From a virus: a stretch of 54,309 nucleotides of DNA. The DNA lies in the IMG/VR virus record IMGVR_UViG_3300005466_000011, positions 1 through 54,309 of that record; one strand, written 5' to 3'. The position numbers and the translations under genes are program-made. Under the pieces are notes generated by a model that was not told the DNA's origin, searched no databases, and was given only the letters and a program-made list of their open reading frames with translations. Position 1 is the stretch's first letter. Each line of letters starts with the position of its first letter. Of the stretch, positions 1 through 7,671 are shown one piece after another.

Positions 1-104
1 TCTTTGCCTCCTCCGCCAGGGCGGCGCGAGGTTTGTATTTCACTTTTGGCGGGAGCGGCACAGCCGGCGTGCGAGTCGCCGGCCGTGCGCAACCGAAAAG
101 CAAA
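1..104. repeat. Left copy of 104-bp terminal direct repeat
   Basis: The first 104 bases are identical to bases 54206-54309. Joining the two copies gives a circle of 54,205 bp. The repeat lies inside a leftward lipoprotein gene whose frame is continuous across the join, so this is assembly overlap of a circular or circularly permuted genome, or a very short terminal redundancy. The sequence alone cannot tell these apart. Confidence 0.95.
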
Positions 105-139
105 GCGAGGCTAATCAGCGCCAGCTTTTTTATCATCAT
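1..139 (-). CDS. Start of junction-spanning FN3-type lipoprotein (5' part)
   Basis: This is the amino-terminal part of the gene that continues at 54205 and ends at 53784. The start is ATG at 139 (a second ATG follows at 136). The protein begins MMIKKLALISLALLFGCA: a basic N-terminus, a hydrophobic stretch and a lipobox ending in cysteine, which is a type II lipoprotein signal peptide. The start lies inside the 3' end of the upstream 102-residue gene (overlap 111-139). The whole protein is about 186 residues on the circular molecule. It is split here only because the window was cut inside it. Confidence 0.85.
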   Translation of the reverse strand, partial: MMIKKLALISLALLFGCARPATRTPAVPLPPKVKYKPRAALAEEAK

Positions 140-419
140 CTTCCCCGGGTTCAACTTTGATCGTACGGACTTTGGCATGATTCTTACCTTTTTTGAGGAG
201 CAGTTCTTGATCCCCGAAACGGTAACGCTCGATATCATTTTCAGCCATGAGCTCGAGCATTTTTTGTTCAACCTTTCCGAGATCCTCAGCGAGCTTAGCC
301 TTTCGGTCGCGGATATCGATGAACTTATAGCCAAGGGTTTCGAGCGGTTTGATTTTGGGCAGGCTCACTCCCGGTGCATTTCCGAGATCAAGATCCTGTA
401 GCTGCGGACGTGCTGACAT
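111..419 (-). CDS. Small charged protein of unknown function, 102 aa
   Basis: The start is ATG at 419, preceded by AAAGGATAG, a reasonable ribosome binding site; upstream in-frame starts lack this. The protein begins MSARPQLQDLDLG. It is rich in Lys, Glu and Asp, and residues about 35-75 look helical and possibly coiled-coil (RDRKAKLAEDLGKVEQKML). The C-terminus is acidic then basic (GEDDDKKAGAD). The 3' end overlaps the start of the junction lipoprotein, so the two are probably translationally coupled. I do not recognise the family. Confidence 0.75.
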   Translation of the reverse strand: MSARPQLQDLDLGNAPGVSLPKIKPLETLGYKFIDIRDRKAKLAEDLGKVEQKMLELMAENDIERYRFGDQELLLKKGKNHAKVRTIKVEPGEDDDKKAGAD

Positions 420-472
420 TGTGACTATCCTTTCTGTTTTGAGGTTTATTGGTTGAAGTGACTGCAGAGAAA

Positions 473-1042
473 TTATCGGCGTCGATCCGGAGGCACAAAG
501 GGCAAGCCAACGAAGGAAAAGATTTCCGCTTCGCTGTGGACGGGATGATCGATGCACATGCGTTTGTTGACGAAGCCAGCGCCATACGCCTCGAGGTTCC
601 AGCCTTTCTGTTTGGCCAGGGTCGCAATCTTGATATTCAGCATCTTTGGGCCAGTCCTGATAAACAGGGTCATGAACCAGTGAGCCTCAGTGGTAAAAAA
701 GAAATCGACCGGGATCCCGCTATTGGTGTGCACAGCCAGCTTGTTTTTCTCTCCCCACATTTCGCTTCCGGACGAATTACGCCGCTTGCTAAGAGTGCTC
801 CACTGGATCATTCGATCGAGCTCCTTGGCGGTATGATCAACGGCGGTTTTCTTGTCGCCAAACAGATCATCATCGCGCAACTCGATCTTTGGGATGATCA
901 CAAACTCGATATCGGAAACGAATCGCAAGCCGCGGCGCAGCGAGCCAGCAACCTTGAGGCGCACGGCGTGAGGCTGCAGTGAGTTGTAGAGCTCACGCGC
1001 CACCTCGAGCGCTTTCTCGCGGGGAAACTTGCCTTTGCTCAT
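473..1042 (-). CDS. DNA polymerase X-type nucleotidyltransferase domain protein
   Basis: This 189-residue protein has the Pol-beta/PolX nucleotidyltransferase signature. GSLRRG is at 33-38, the metal-binding acidic pair follows (D44-I-E46), and a third acidic residue sits in the strand IPVDFFF (D113). The later stretch FIRTGPKMLNIKIATLAKQ (about 128-146) resembles the PolX segment after the third Asp (FTGSxxHNIxLRxxAK). It lacks room for the helix-hairpin-helix lyase and PHP domains of full-length PolX, so it is a minimal palm/thumb version. In the family it would transfer nucleotides in gap repair, or to another acceptor. Its gene overlaps the upstream gene by 4 bases, three genes below a DHH phosphoesterase in the same leftward operon. 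Confidence 0.85.
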   Translation of the reverse strand: MSKGKFPREKALEVARELYNSLQPHAVRLKVAGSLRRGLRFVSDIEFVIIPKIELRDDDLFGDKKTAVDHTAKELDRMIQWSTLSKRRNSSGSEMWGEKNKLAVHTNSGIPVDFFFTTEAHWFMTLFIRTGPKMLNIKIATLAKQKGWNLEAYGAGFVNKRMCIDHPVHSEAEIFSFVGLPFVPPDRRR

Positions 1043-1497
1043 GACTCAGTGCTTTCCGGCAGCGCCTTGAAGCCTCCGCCTTTCATCGCCTCAAACAAAG
1101 TCTGTTTGCCGTCCCAAGCGTAGGGGAGGAAAACCTGCAGCGCCTCCGCCTGATTCATCTCCACCATCGACACTTGCACGTCGATCCAGTCCTGTACCAG
1201 TTTCCAAGCTGTTCGCTCCGCCTGCTCAAAGAGCCCTTGCTTGGCCGTCTCTCGAGGCTGCCGATGCGTCGCGCAGTAGTGCCGCCAGAGCGCCTCATAA
1301 CAGGCGTGCACATTGGCCGGGAGCCGAATCGGAACGGATCTATTTCCGTTTGGAATGTTGAAGATGATGGAAGTGATCGAGGCGTTTGGACCGTAGGTTT
1401 TAGTTATGTGCGTCGCGCCAATGGCCGCGAGCTTCCACTCGATCCGGCTGATGGTTGTCTCCTTGGCGATCCCTGAGGTGTAATTTTTGATGTTCAC
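1039..1497 (-). CDS. Conserved phage protein of unknown function, 152 aa
   Basis: The likely start is GTG at 1497, which overlaps the stop of the DHH gene (GTGA), giving a protein beginning VNIKNYTSGIAKETTIS. The longer open frame to 1644 lies inside the DHH gene and is unlikely. The protein resembles a family I recall as common in metagenomic phages: an N-terminal motif with TISxIE, a central IPIRLPANV-type strand, and the C-terminal EQAERTAWKLVQDWIDVQ and EALQVFLPYAWDGKQT blocks, all visible here. The function is unknown. Its stop overlaps the PolX-type gene start by 4 bases. Confidence 0.8.
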   Translation of the reverse strand: MNIKNYTSGIAKETTISRIEWKLAAIGATHITKTYGPNASITSIIFNIPNGNRSVPIRLPANVHACYEALWRHYCATHRQPRETAKQGLFEQAERTAWKLVQDWIDVQVSMVEMNQAEALQVFLPYAWDGKQTLFEAMKGGGFKALPESTES

Positions 1498-2468
1498 AGC
1501 GGGAAAGGCAAAGTTTTGCAGGTGAAACCGCACGCGCCTTTGTGCCCTCCGCCTCCGTATTTCTTTGCGATGGTCGTAAGATCCAAATCGGTTTGGTGTT
1601 TGGCGTGATAGAGGCTCACCAACCATTGGCTGCCCATCCAGCAAAAGCCCATGAGCGCGTCATGGCCAGTCGCCTCAATGTCGCGACTCGCGAAAAACAT
1701 CGAATTGAAGCGCGCAGAATTGATGCAAAGGAAATTGAGCTCTTCCCATTTCATCAGAAAGCTCCTGGCCCTGCAGGTGTCAGCATCGGATTGCTGCGCA
1801 TAGCGCTGCGCGATGCCTCCGCCAAAGAGCATCGATTTGAGCAGCTTCTCATCGTTGGCGAACAGCGCGTGATACGTGCTGGGCCCAATCTCCCCGCACT
1901 TGAGCGCATACTGGAAAGTTTCGGCCGCGGGATTGCGCTTATCCCAAATGTCGTACTCGCCGGCCAGTTGCACAGCCAGGGGCTCTTTTACCGTCCGGTC
2001 AATAAACTCCTGCTTTTTGGGCAGTCCTCCGCCCATGTTCCTCAGGTTGTAATTGTGAAACCATTGCCAAACCAATCGGCACGCGGCAACTCCGTCGATC
2101 CGATAGCCAGCAATGTGCGCAGGGTGCGAGAGGATCGAGGTGGCATGATGATCGATCCAAATGTACTTGCTGAAATCGACGCGATCGAGCGGCTGAATTT
2201 TTGGGTTATGCTCTTTGCCTGCCCATCCATCCTTAAAGATCCAGCCAAACGGCCGATCTAGCGGGAGATCCATCACATAGATCAAGTCTGAGGAGATCAG
2301 GATCGAATCATGATTCAGCGGCCCGTTGGGAAAGTCCCATCCGATAAACTCAACCTCAGGCGGAGGCGAGCCAGGGCTATAGCGATCGATGAGCAGAAAA
2401 TGCCGTGCGATCTCGCGGCAGAAAATGCCGTCAGCGTCTGCGGAGTGGTGAATTACGGTGATCTTCAT
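1494..2468 (-). CDS. DHH/DHHA1 family phosphoesterase
   Basis: The start ATG is at 2468, giving 324 residues. The N-terminal metal motif HHSADADG (7-14), the DHH signature IWIDHHAT (D106-H107-H108) and a C-terminal GGGGHKGACGF are those of the RecJ/NrnA/GdpP superfamily with a DHHA1 substrate-binding domain. Members hydrolyse phosphodiester bonds in oligonucleotides, single-stranded DNA or cyclic dinucleotides; the substrate cannot be read from sequence. The start falls inside the end of the upstream ribbon-helix-helix gene (2431-2468 shared). A downstream PolX-type nucleotidyltransferase suggests repair, or a nucleotide-signal role. Confidence 0.9.
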   Translation of the reverse strand: MKITVIHHSADADGIFCREIARHFLLIDRYSPGSPPPEVEFIGWDFPNGPLNHDSILISSDLIYVMDLPLDRPFGWIFKDGWAGKEHNPKIQPLDRVDFSKYIWIDHHATSILSHPAHIAGYRIDGVAACRLVWQWFHNYNLRNMGGGLPKKQEFIDRTVKEPLAVQLAGEYDIWDKRNPAAETFQYALKCGEIGPSTYHALFANDEKLLKSMLFGGGIAQRYAQQSDADTCRARSFLMKWEELNFLCINSARFNSMFFASRDIEATGHDALMGFCWMGSQWLVSLYHAKHQTDLDLTTIAKKYGGGGHKGACGFTCKTLPFPL

Positions 2469-2622
2469 TAGGTTGGAGTGATTGCTCGAGGCGCACAATG
2501 ATTTCGTTTGGGCGGCTTCGATAGTTTTTGGTTGCCTCTTTTTTAATCTTCTCGGAAAGGATGCGAGGTATTCTCACCTGTTTCCAAGGTGGACATTTGA
2601 AAGGGTAGGTTCGCCTGCTCAT
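2431..2622 (-). CDS. Arc/Mnt-like ribbon-helix-helix protein, 63 aa
   Basis: This small basic protein starts at ATG 2622, overlapping the preceding stop (ATGA). The segment KQVRIPRILSEKIKKEATKN, followed by RSRPNEIIVRLEQSL, has the strand-helix-helix layout of Arc-type DNA-binding proteins: a short beta strand with alternating side chains, then two amphipathic helices. Such proteins bind operators as dimers of dimers. It is the second gene of the leftward operon, next to a perfect palindrome at 2810-2822. The fold assignment is by eye. Confidence 0.65.
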   Translation of the reverse strand: MSRRTYPFKCPPWKQVRIPRILSEKIKKEATKNYRSRPNEIIVRLEQSLQPNEDHRNSPLRRR

Positions 2623-2798
2623 TGCGAGTTTTTAGGCGCAGAAATCGAGCGACTTGGATTAAACTTTGGCCCATGCGCCCTGAGAATAAGATTGGTCAAT
2701 GCAGCGAGACTGATCGGCCAAGGTGTCATTTTCTGGATAGCTTTGAGAATGATCACGGCATCCTTTTCGAGTCTCACCGTGGTTTTATTGGTTGCCAT
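2619..2798 (-). CDS. CopG/RHH-like small protein, 59 aa
   Basis: The chosen start is ATG 2798 (MATNKTTVRLEKDAVIILKAI). A longer TTG start at 2834 is possible but leaves almost no room for a divergent promoter. TTVRLEKDAV resembles the DNA-contacting strand of ribbon-helix-helix repressors, followed by two helices. This is the first gene of the leftward operon, 46 bp from the terminase gene on the other strand. A 13-bp perfect palindrome lies in that gap, so autoregulation of both directions is plausible. Confidence 0.6.
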   Translation of the reverse strand: MATNKTTVRLEKDAVIILKAIQKMTPWPISLAALTNLILRAHGPKFNPSRSISAPKNSQ

Positions 2799-2809
2799 GC
2801 GGCACAGTG

Positions 2810-2822
2810 AAGCATGATGCTT
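2810..2822. promoter_or_regulatory. Perfect 13-bp palindrome in divergent gap (candidate operator)
   Basis: AAGCATGATGCTT is a perfect palindrome around a central G. It lies in the 46-bp gap between the leftward RHH genes and the rightward terminase gene. RHH proteins usually bind such short symmetric sites. No good -35/-10 pair could be assigned here. Confidence 0.5.
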
Positions 2823-2844
2823 ACACAATGACAACAGAAAAAAT

Positions 2845-4644
2845 ATGATCCTCTATGGATTAAGTTGGCCAGAAAATTACACCCGTTTGAACGCGGAAAT
2901 CGACATGATCCGCGCTGGCGGCAAGATTGAGCGCGGCGGCAAGAGCTACGGCGAGGGGCTCTTTCATCATTACCGGTGCATGTTCAATCTGCTCTGGCCA
3001 GAGGATGATCATCACCGTTGGAGTGATCTCTGTCTCAAGCGCAAGACTGAGCATGAGATCGTAATCATGATGGGCAGCGGCGACTCCAATAAAACTTACA
3101 TCAGTTCGAAATACGTCCTCTGCAATTGGTGGGTTTTGCCGTTCAATACCCTCTGGATCATTTCGAGCACAGAGTTGCGCGGCGCTGAGCTCCGGAATTG
3201 GGGCGCAATCAAAGGGCTCTTTAACCGTGCTCGAGAGCGGTTCCCCTGGCTGCCTGGAGTAGTCCTCGAGTCAAAGACGTGCATAACTCCGGACGTCATC
3301 TCAGAGGGCGGCGTCGCTGGGCGGCTTCTCACCAAGGGGATCATCTTTGTTCCCTGCAAAAAGGGCGGCCAATGGGTGGGCATGGGCGCGTACGCCGGAG
3401 TGAAGCCTCCCAAGGGCGGCCGCCTGGGCCATTTCGGGGATGAAGTCAGCTTCATGCATCCCAATTTCCTCAATGCTTACGCGAATTGGTACGGGAAAAA
3501 CTTTGAGGCGATTTTGGACGGCAACCCCACTGACCTTGACGATCCGTTGTGCACGGCCGCAAAACCGATCGGCGGCTGGGAGGCGTGGAAAGACAACGGC
3601 AAAACGCAGGAATGGTTAAGCACATTTTACAATGCTTGGGTGATCGCTTTGGACGGCCGCGACTCGCCCAACATGGATCAACCCAAGAACCTGCCGCCTC
3701 GTTACCCGTATCTCATTCACTGGAAAAAACATCAAGCAGTCCTCGCGTTGCATGGTCCAGACCATCCCCTCTACTGGCAGCAATGCGTAGGCAAGCCGCT
3801 CCCTGGCACAGAAAAATTCAGAATCATTCCCCACTCGCTGCCAGAGACAAGCGGCGCGTACGATCAGGTAGTTTGGGAGGGATCGGACATAACCGATATT
3901 GTCTCGCTGGATGCTGCTTACGGCGGCGAGGGCGGCGATCGCTGTATTCTCACGCACTTGCGTTTCGGTCGCGATATCGAGGGGCGTGACGTGATCGAGG
4001 TGAAAGCTCAGCCAACCGTCCCCGTCGCAGTTCAGACCGGAGGCGATCGAGTTGAAAAGCAGATCGCCAAATTCTGTAGATCCTATTGCGAGGGTTACAA
4101 GATCCCTCCCTCGAGCTTCTACTTCGACGGCCGGTCAACCCTGGCAGTCACCTTTGCTCAGGTGTGGTCTGCGGAAGTCAATGTGGTGGACTTCGGAGGG
4201 CCAGCAACCAAGCGGCCGGTTTCGCAGGATGAATTTGTTATCGATAAGGACACAGGCGAAAAGCGGCTCAAACGCTGCGATGAGCATTACTCCAAATTCG
4301 TTACGGAGCTTTGGTTTTCCATCTACTACCTGATGATCGGCCGGCAGATTCGCAACCTGCCAAAGGATTGCGCGACGGAGCTCCGGAGGCGGATCTGGCG
4401 TTTGGTTTCTAAGAGCCGAATTGAGGCAGAGACAAAGAAGGAAATGAAAGAGCGCCTCACGGAGAGCCCTGATATGGCCGATTCGCTGGTGACAGGTGTT
4501 GAGGGTGCGCGGCGGCAAGGTTTCCTGATCGCAATCCTCAAAGATGTAACGGCGCAAAAGCAGGAGGATGACGATTGGCTCGAACAAGAACTTGCTAAGC
4601 ATCGGGAATTTATGCAAAAGACTGAGCTCAAGTCGCGAACATGA
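2845..4644 (+). CDS. terL: Terminase large subunit
   Basis: This 599-residue protein packages DNA into the prohead by ATP-driven translocation and cuts concatemers. The N-terminal ATPase has a Walker A-like motif at 77-84 (GSGDSNKT), in which Asn82 replaces the usual Gly before Lys83, and a Walker B-like HFGDE ending D199-E200. The C-terminal RNase H-fold nuclease shows VSLDAAYGG (D356), D365, FYFDGRS (D428) and SPDMADS (D543/D546). The length is normal for TerL. There is no clear Shine-Dalgarno before ATG 2845, only an A-rich leader. No small terminase was recognised upstream. It is the first gene of the late rightward block. Confidence 0.92.
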   Translation: MILYGLSWPENYTRLNAEIDMIRAGGKIERGGKSYGEGLFHHYRCMFNLLWPEDDHHRWSDLCLKRKTEHEIVIMMGSGDSNKTYISSKYVLCNWWVLPFNTLWIISSTELRGAELRNWGAIKGLFNRARERFPWLPGVVLESKTCITPDVISEGGVAGRLLTKGIIFVPCKKGGQWVGMGAYAGVKPPKGGRLGHFGDEVSFMHPNFLNAYANWYGKNFEAILDGNPTDLDDPLCTAAKPIGGWEAWKDNGKTQEWLSTFYNAWVIALDGRDSPNMDQPKNLPPRYPYLIHWKKHQAVLALHGPDHPLYWQQCVGKPLPGTEKFRIIPHSLPETSGAYDQVVWEGSDITDIVSLDAAYGGEGGDRCILTHLRFGRDIEGRDVIEVKAQPTVPVAVQTGGDRVEKQIAKFCRSYCEGYKIPPSSFYFDGRSTLAVTFAQVWSAEVNVVDFGGPATKRPVSQDEFVIDKDTGEKRLKRCDEHYSKFVTELWFSIYYLMIGRQIRNLPKDCATELRRRIWRLVSKSRIEAETKKEMKERLTESPDMADSLVTGVEGARRQGFLIAILKDVTAQKQEDDDWLEQELAKHREFMQKTELKSRT

Positions 4645-4823
4645 AACCGCTCCCGCTCCCCAACTCAGTCCTCCCGGCAAAGCTTTACGTGATTCTGGAT
4701 GGCTCCGGTAAAGTGGTGGATGAGGTAACCGCGAGCAACTCCTGGCAGGCGCTGCAGACAGCCAGTGAGCGCGCCAAGGATCCAACCAAGTGCCGCACCG
4801 CAATCCTCAAACCCAAGCCCTAA
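4641..4823 (+). CDS. Small hypothetical protein, 60 aa
   Basis: The start overlaps the terminase stop (ATGA), indicating coupled translation. The protein contains AKLYVILDGSGKVVDEVTA, which looks like a small beta-rich unit, then a helix (SWQALQTASERA) and a basic tail. I do not recognise a family. The gene ends 1 base before the HNH-AP2 endonuclease start. Confidence 0.65.
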   Translation: MKPLPLPNSVLPAKLYVILDGSGKVVDEVTASNSWQALQTASERAKDPTKCRTAILKPKP

Positions 4824-4824
4824 A

Positions 4825-5307
4825 ATGAAACTTATCCCACTCACCCAAGGTGAATGCGCCATTGTCGATGATTGCGACTTCGAACAGCTAAACCGATGGA
4901 AGTGGTCCTGTATGTTTTGCGGTGGGCGGAGGTACGCTTACCGCGGAACTCGTAACCGGAGAGCCGGGACACAGACAACGATCCTTATGCATCGCCAGAT
5001 TCTGAATGCCCCCGATGGCGTCGAAGTTGATCACGTACACGGCGCGGGTCTGAATAATCGAAGAGGCAATTTGAGATTCGCTTCACACCAGCAAAATCTT
5101 TTCAATTCCAAGATCCGGACAACAAACAAATCAGGTTATTGCGGTGTGACGTTTGATAAGGATAGAGGAAAATGGTTTGCCTCAATCAGGATAAATGGAA
5201 AAACCAAAGGCTTAGGGAGATTTGAAACCCCTAAAGAGGCTGCCCTGGAATGGAATCGGGTTGCGCTTGAGAGCCGCGGGGAATTTGCGAGGCTGAATGT
5301 AATATGA
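4825..5307 (+). CDS. HNH homing endonuclease with AP2 DNA-binding domain
   Basis: The chosen start at 4825 gives 160 residues. The HNH core runs from about residue 55: LMHRQIL, then VEVDHVHGAGLNNRRGNLR and the NLFNSK end typical of HNH_3 nucleases. Residues about 110-150 form an AP2-like three-strand and helix domain (SGYCGVTFDKDRGKWFASI, then GRFETPKEAALEW). These enzymes cut DNA and spread by homing. It stands alone between late genes and overlaps the next gene by 4 bases. It marks the left edge of the accessory cassette. Confidence 0.9.
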   Translation: MKLIPLTQGECAIVDDCDFEQLNRWKWSCMFCGGRRYAYRGTRNRRAGTQTTILMHRQILNAPDGVEVDHVHGAGLNNRRGNLRFASHQQNLFNSKIRTTNKSGYCGVTFDKDRGKWFASIRINGKTKGLGRFETPKEAALEWNRVALESRGEFARLNVI

Positions 5308-5606
5308 GTGACTTTTCAAGAAGCGCGTTTCCGCCAGGAGGTTTCCAATTCTACCAGCCTGAGACGGGTTGGCGCGCTCCGACTCCGATCGCGAGCACAT
5401 TTACGCAGACTGTAGAGCTCATTATCAAGCATCGGCTCAAAAATCCCGCGATCGTCGCGCAGCACGGGCTCTCCCTGGATCCGGTTGCAGTGGGCAACGA
5501 GCTCGAGGCTTACAATCTCCAGCGCCTGGGGCTGAAATTACCTCCGGCGAGCCCATCGGCCGGACAAGTTGTCGTTCCCCTGGCAACCTCTTGCTGCGGT
5601 CACTGA
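5304..5606 (+). CDS. FPPGGFQFYQ-motif protein, short paralogue
   Basis: This 100-residue protein is a paralogue of the next gene. Both share FPPGGFQFYQ near the N-terminus, a conserved P-x-x-x-T-F step, II-x-HR-x-KNPA, H-x-LS-x-DP and VGNELE-x-x-N-x-x-RLG. This copy stops after the shared module (about residue 80) and ends in CCGH. The function is unknown. The start overlaps the HNH stop by 4 bases. The pair looks like a tandem duplication at the front of the sugar-modification cassette. Confidence 0.8.
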   Translation: MSDFSRSAFPPGGFQFYQPETGWRAPTPIASTFTQTVELIIKHRLKNPAIVAQHGLSLDPVAVGNELEAYNLQRLGLKLPPASPSAGQVVVPLATSCCGH

Positions 5607-5609
5607 TTT

Positions 5610-6290
5610 ATGAATGATACTTTTAGCCGCAATTCTTTCCCCCCGGGAGGGTTTCAGTTCTACCAGAGCCAGAGCAAATGGAGTGCGCCCAATCCCAAGG
5701 GCAATACTTTCGATCGGCAGGTGGCAGAGATTATCGAGCATCGGAAAAGAAATCCCGCGATGCTGATTCAGCACAAACTGTCCATTGATCCGGCCGTAGT
5801 GGGCAACGAGCTCGAGAGCTTCAACCGTGCGCGCCTGGGCATACCGGCGATCCGGCCGGCGCTTGAGCAGATCCCGCCTCCGGAAAGCTCCCCGCTCCTT
5901 TCGGTACCGGTACGCGACGCAATTTCAGCCGTGAAAAAGATTGCGGCTGGAGCGGCGCTGCTCATGGAATGGGAAGAGAGCGGCTTGCCTCCGGAGCCTG
6001 CTCCGGTTTCAGAAGCCAGGGCGGCAGTCTGCGCCGTCTGCCCCAAGAACGAAAAAGGCAAGAGTCTCACGGAGCTCTTCACGGTCCCGGCCGCAAACCG
6101 GATTCAAGAGAAGCTGAAGCGCTTGCATGAAATGGATCTCAAAACCTCTAAGGATGCTGAGCTAAACGTCTGCCAAGCCTGCCTTTGTCCCCTCAAGCTC
6201 AAGGTGCATACCCCTATGAGCCTGATCCAGAAACGCCTCAAACCGGAACAGCGCGCAGAGCTCGATCCCAAATGCTGGATCCTGGCGTGA
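5610..6290 (+). CDS. FPPGGFQFYQ-motif protein with C-terminal cysteine module
   Basis: This 226-residue protein has the same N-terminal module as its neighbour (about 1-78), a linker, then a C-terminal domain (about 135-226) with paired cysteines (VCAVCPKNE and NVCQACLCPLKLKVHTP), probably a metal site. I recall similar C-terminal modules in metagenomic phages next to glycosyltransferase-like genes, but no function is known. The gene overlaps the next by 4 or 19 bases depending on that start. An adaptor or carrier role for the cassette is speculation. Confidence 0.75.
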   Translation: MNDTFSRNSFPPGGFQFYQSQSKWSAPNPKGNTFDRQVAEIIEHRKRNPAMLIQHKLSIDPAVVGNELESFNRARLGIPAIRPALEQIPPPESSPLLSVPVRDAISAVKKIAAGAALLMEWEESGLPPEPAPVSEARAAVCAVCPKNEKGKSLTELFTVPAANRIQEKLKRLHEMDLKTSKDAELNVCQACLCPLKLKVHTPMSLIQKRLKPEQRAELDPKCWILA

Positions 6291-6991
6291 TCCATGTTGT
6301 TTATATCGCGGTTTCTGGCGGCCCTCTCACTCACGATTACTGCGCTCGCTTCGTTGGGAGTTACCTCGCCAATCCTCCCGGCGCGACTAACCGCGTAATT
6401 GTGGTCTGCAACGGCGGCGCGCTCCCGGTCGAAACGCAGATGCTTTTCCTCCCGCTCAATGCCACCTTTCTCCTCCGCAAAAACGATCCGTCCTGGGATA
6501 TCGGCGGTTATATGGATGCGGCGCTTCAGTTTCAGGGAAAGTTTCTCTTTTGCTGCGGCGAGACGGTTTACTTCCATCGCGAGGGCTGGCTTGCTAGGAT
6601 GGCTGAGGCTTGGGAGAAATACGGCAACGGTATGTATGGCTCTTTCTCGAGCAACCTTGTCCGGACGCACCTCAACACAACAGCGTTTGCCTGCGATTCC
6701 GCCTCGCTGCTCAGTTACCCGCGGCCGATGAGTCGCGCCGATCGCTACAATTTCGAGCACGGCTCAGATGCGCTCTGGCTCCGACTTCATAAGCACGGCA
6801 AACCGGTTAAGCTGGTGACGTGGAACGGAGTTTGGGAGCCGGTTCACTGGCGTTTGCCCATGGATATCATGTGGCGCGGCAATCAGAGCAACTGCCTGAG
6901 CTTCTGCTCGCATACCGATCGCTATCGCGCAGCCACTCCGACAATTCAACGTCAATGGTCTGCCTGGGCAGATGGTCCTTACCGCTTATGA
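6272..6991 (+). CDS. Glycosyltransferase-like protein 1 (RgpF-type features)
   Basis: The start is ATG 6272; GTG 6287 is an alternative that overlaps the previous stop as GTGA. The protein of about 239 residues opens with a Rossmann-like strand (VIHVVYIAVSG) and has VIVVCNGG, the DIGGYMDA motif (compare DIGG/DIGP of rhamnan-synthesis F-like proteins) and GETVYFHREGWLARMAEAW. It aligns by eye with the next gene over its length. It probably belongs to a glycosyltransferase A-like family acting on a nucleotide sugar. It lacks a signal peptide, so it would act in the cytoplasm. Confidence 0.7.
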   Translation: MLDPGVIHVVYIAVSGGPLTHDYCARFVGSYLANPPGATNRVIVVCNGGALPVETQMLFLPLNATFLLRKNDPSWDIGGYMDAALQFQGKFLFCCGETVYFHREGWLARMAEAWEKYGNGMYGSFSSNLVRTHLNTTAFACDSASLLSYPRPMSRADRYNFEHGSDALWLRLHKHGKPVKLVTWNGVWEPVHWRLPMDIMWRGNQSNCLSFCSHTDRYRAATPTIQRQWSAWADGPYRL

Positions 6992-7671
6992 GAATCGCAG
7001 TCGTTTACATTTTCCCCGTTTTCGATGGGGCGTTTTTCGATAACGCCTGCCGGTTCATCGCCACTTACAACGAGAATCCGGCCGGGATGGAGCACCAGCT
7101 TATTTTTGTTTCCAACGGTGGCAAGCCAACGCTCGAGATGCGCGGCTTGGCGGAGTCCTGCGCGCATCCGGTTGAATGGTTCGAGCACGATAACAGCGGC
7201 ATGGACATTGGCGGGTTCCAGGCGGCCGCTCGAGCGATCCCCTGTGAAATGATGCTCTTTTTGGGAAACAGCGCGTACCTGCGCCGGCCGCAGTGGCTCT
7301 CGAGGATGGCTGAGGTTTTTCACAAATACGGGAGCGCGGCGATCTACGGCAGCACGGCGAATTGCGGCGACTCCCGGGTAAATGTGTTTCCCCATCTTCG
7401 GACCACGGGCTTTTGGATGGCTCCGATGATCATGAACATGTACCCATTCAAGGTTACGCGGCCGGAGCAACGCTACCCTGCAGAGCACGGAGCCAACTGT
7501 ATTACGGAATGGGCCAGGGCTCAGGGTTACCCCGCAATCATGGCTACCTGGGAGGCTGAGTCAGAGTGGCCAAATTGGGATGGGATGCCGGGAGGATTTC
7601 ACCGCGAACAGCAACAAGGGCTTTTAGTGGGTGACCGTCTTACAGCGCCTCCCTACTATCCCCATCCGTGA
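6988..7671 (+). CDS. Glycosyltransferase-like protein 2 (RgpF-type features)
   Basis: The start is ATG 6988, overlapping the previous stop (ATGA); 227 residues. It is a paralogue of the preceding protein. Shared blocks are the N-terminal strand (RIAVVYIFPVF), FVSNGG, NSGMDIGGFQAA, GNSAYLRRPQWLSRMAEVF and KYGSAAIYGS. The second half differs more, as expected if acceptors differ. The stop overlaps the start of the next gene (GTGA). The enzyme class is inferred from motif layout only. Confidence 0.7.
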   Translation: MRIAVVYIFPVFDGAFFDNACRFIATYNENPAGMEHQLIFVSNGGKPTLEMRGLAESCAHPVEWFEHDNSGMDIGGFQAAARAIPCEMMLFLGNSAYLRRPQWLSRMAEVFHKYGSAAIYGSTANCGDSRVNVFPHLRTTGFWMAPMIMNMYPFKVTRPEQRYPAEHGANCITEWARAQGYPAIMATWEAESEWPNWDGMPGGFHREQQQGLLVGDRLTAPPYYPHP

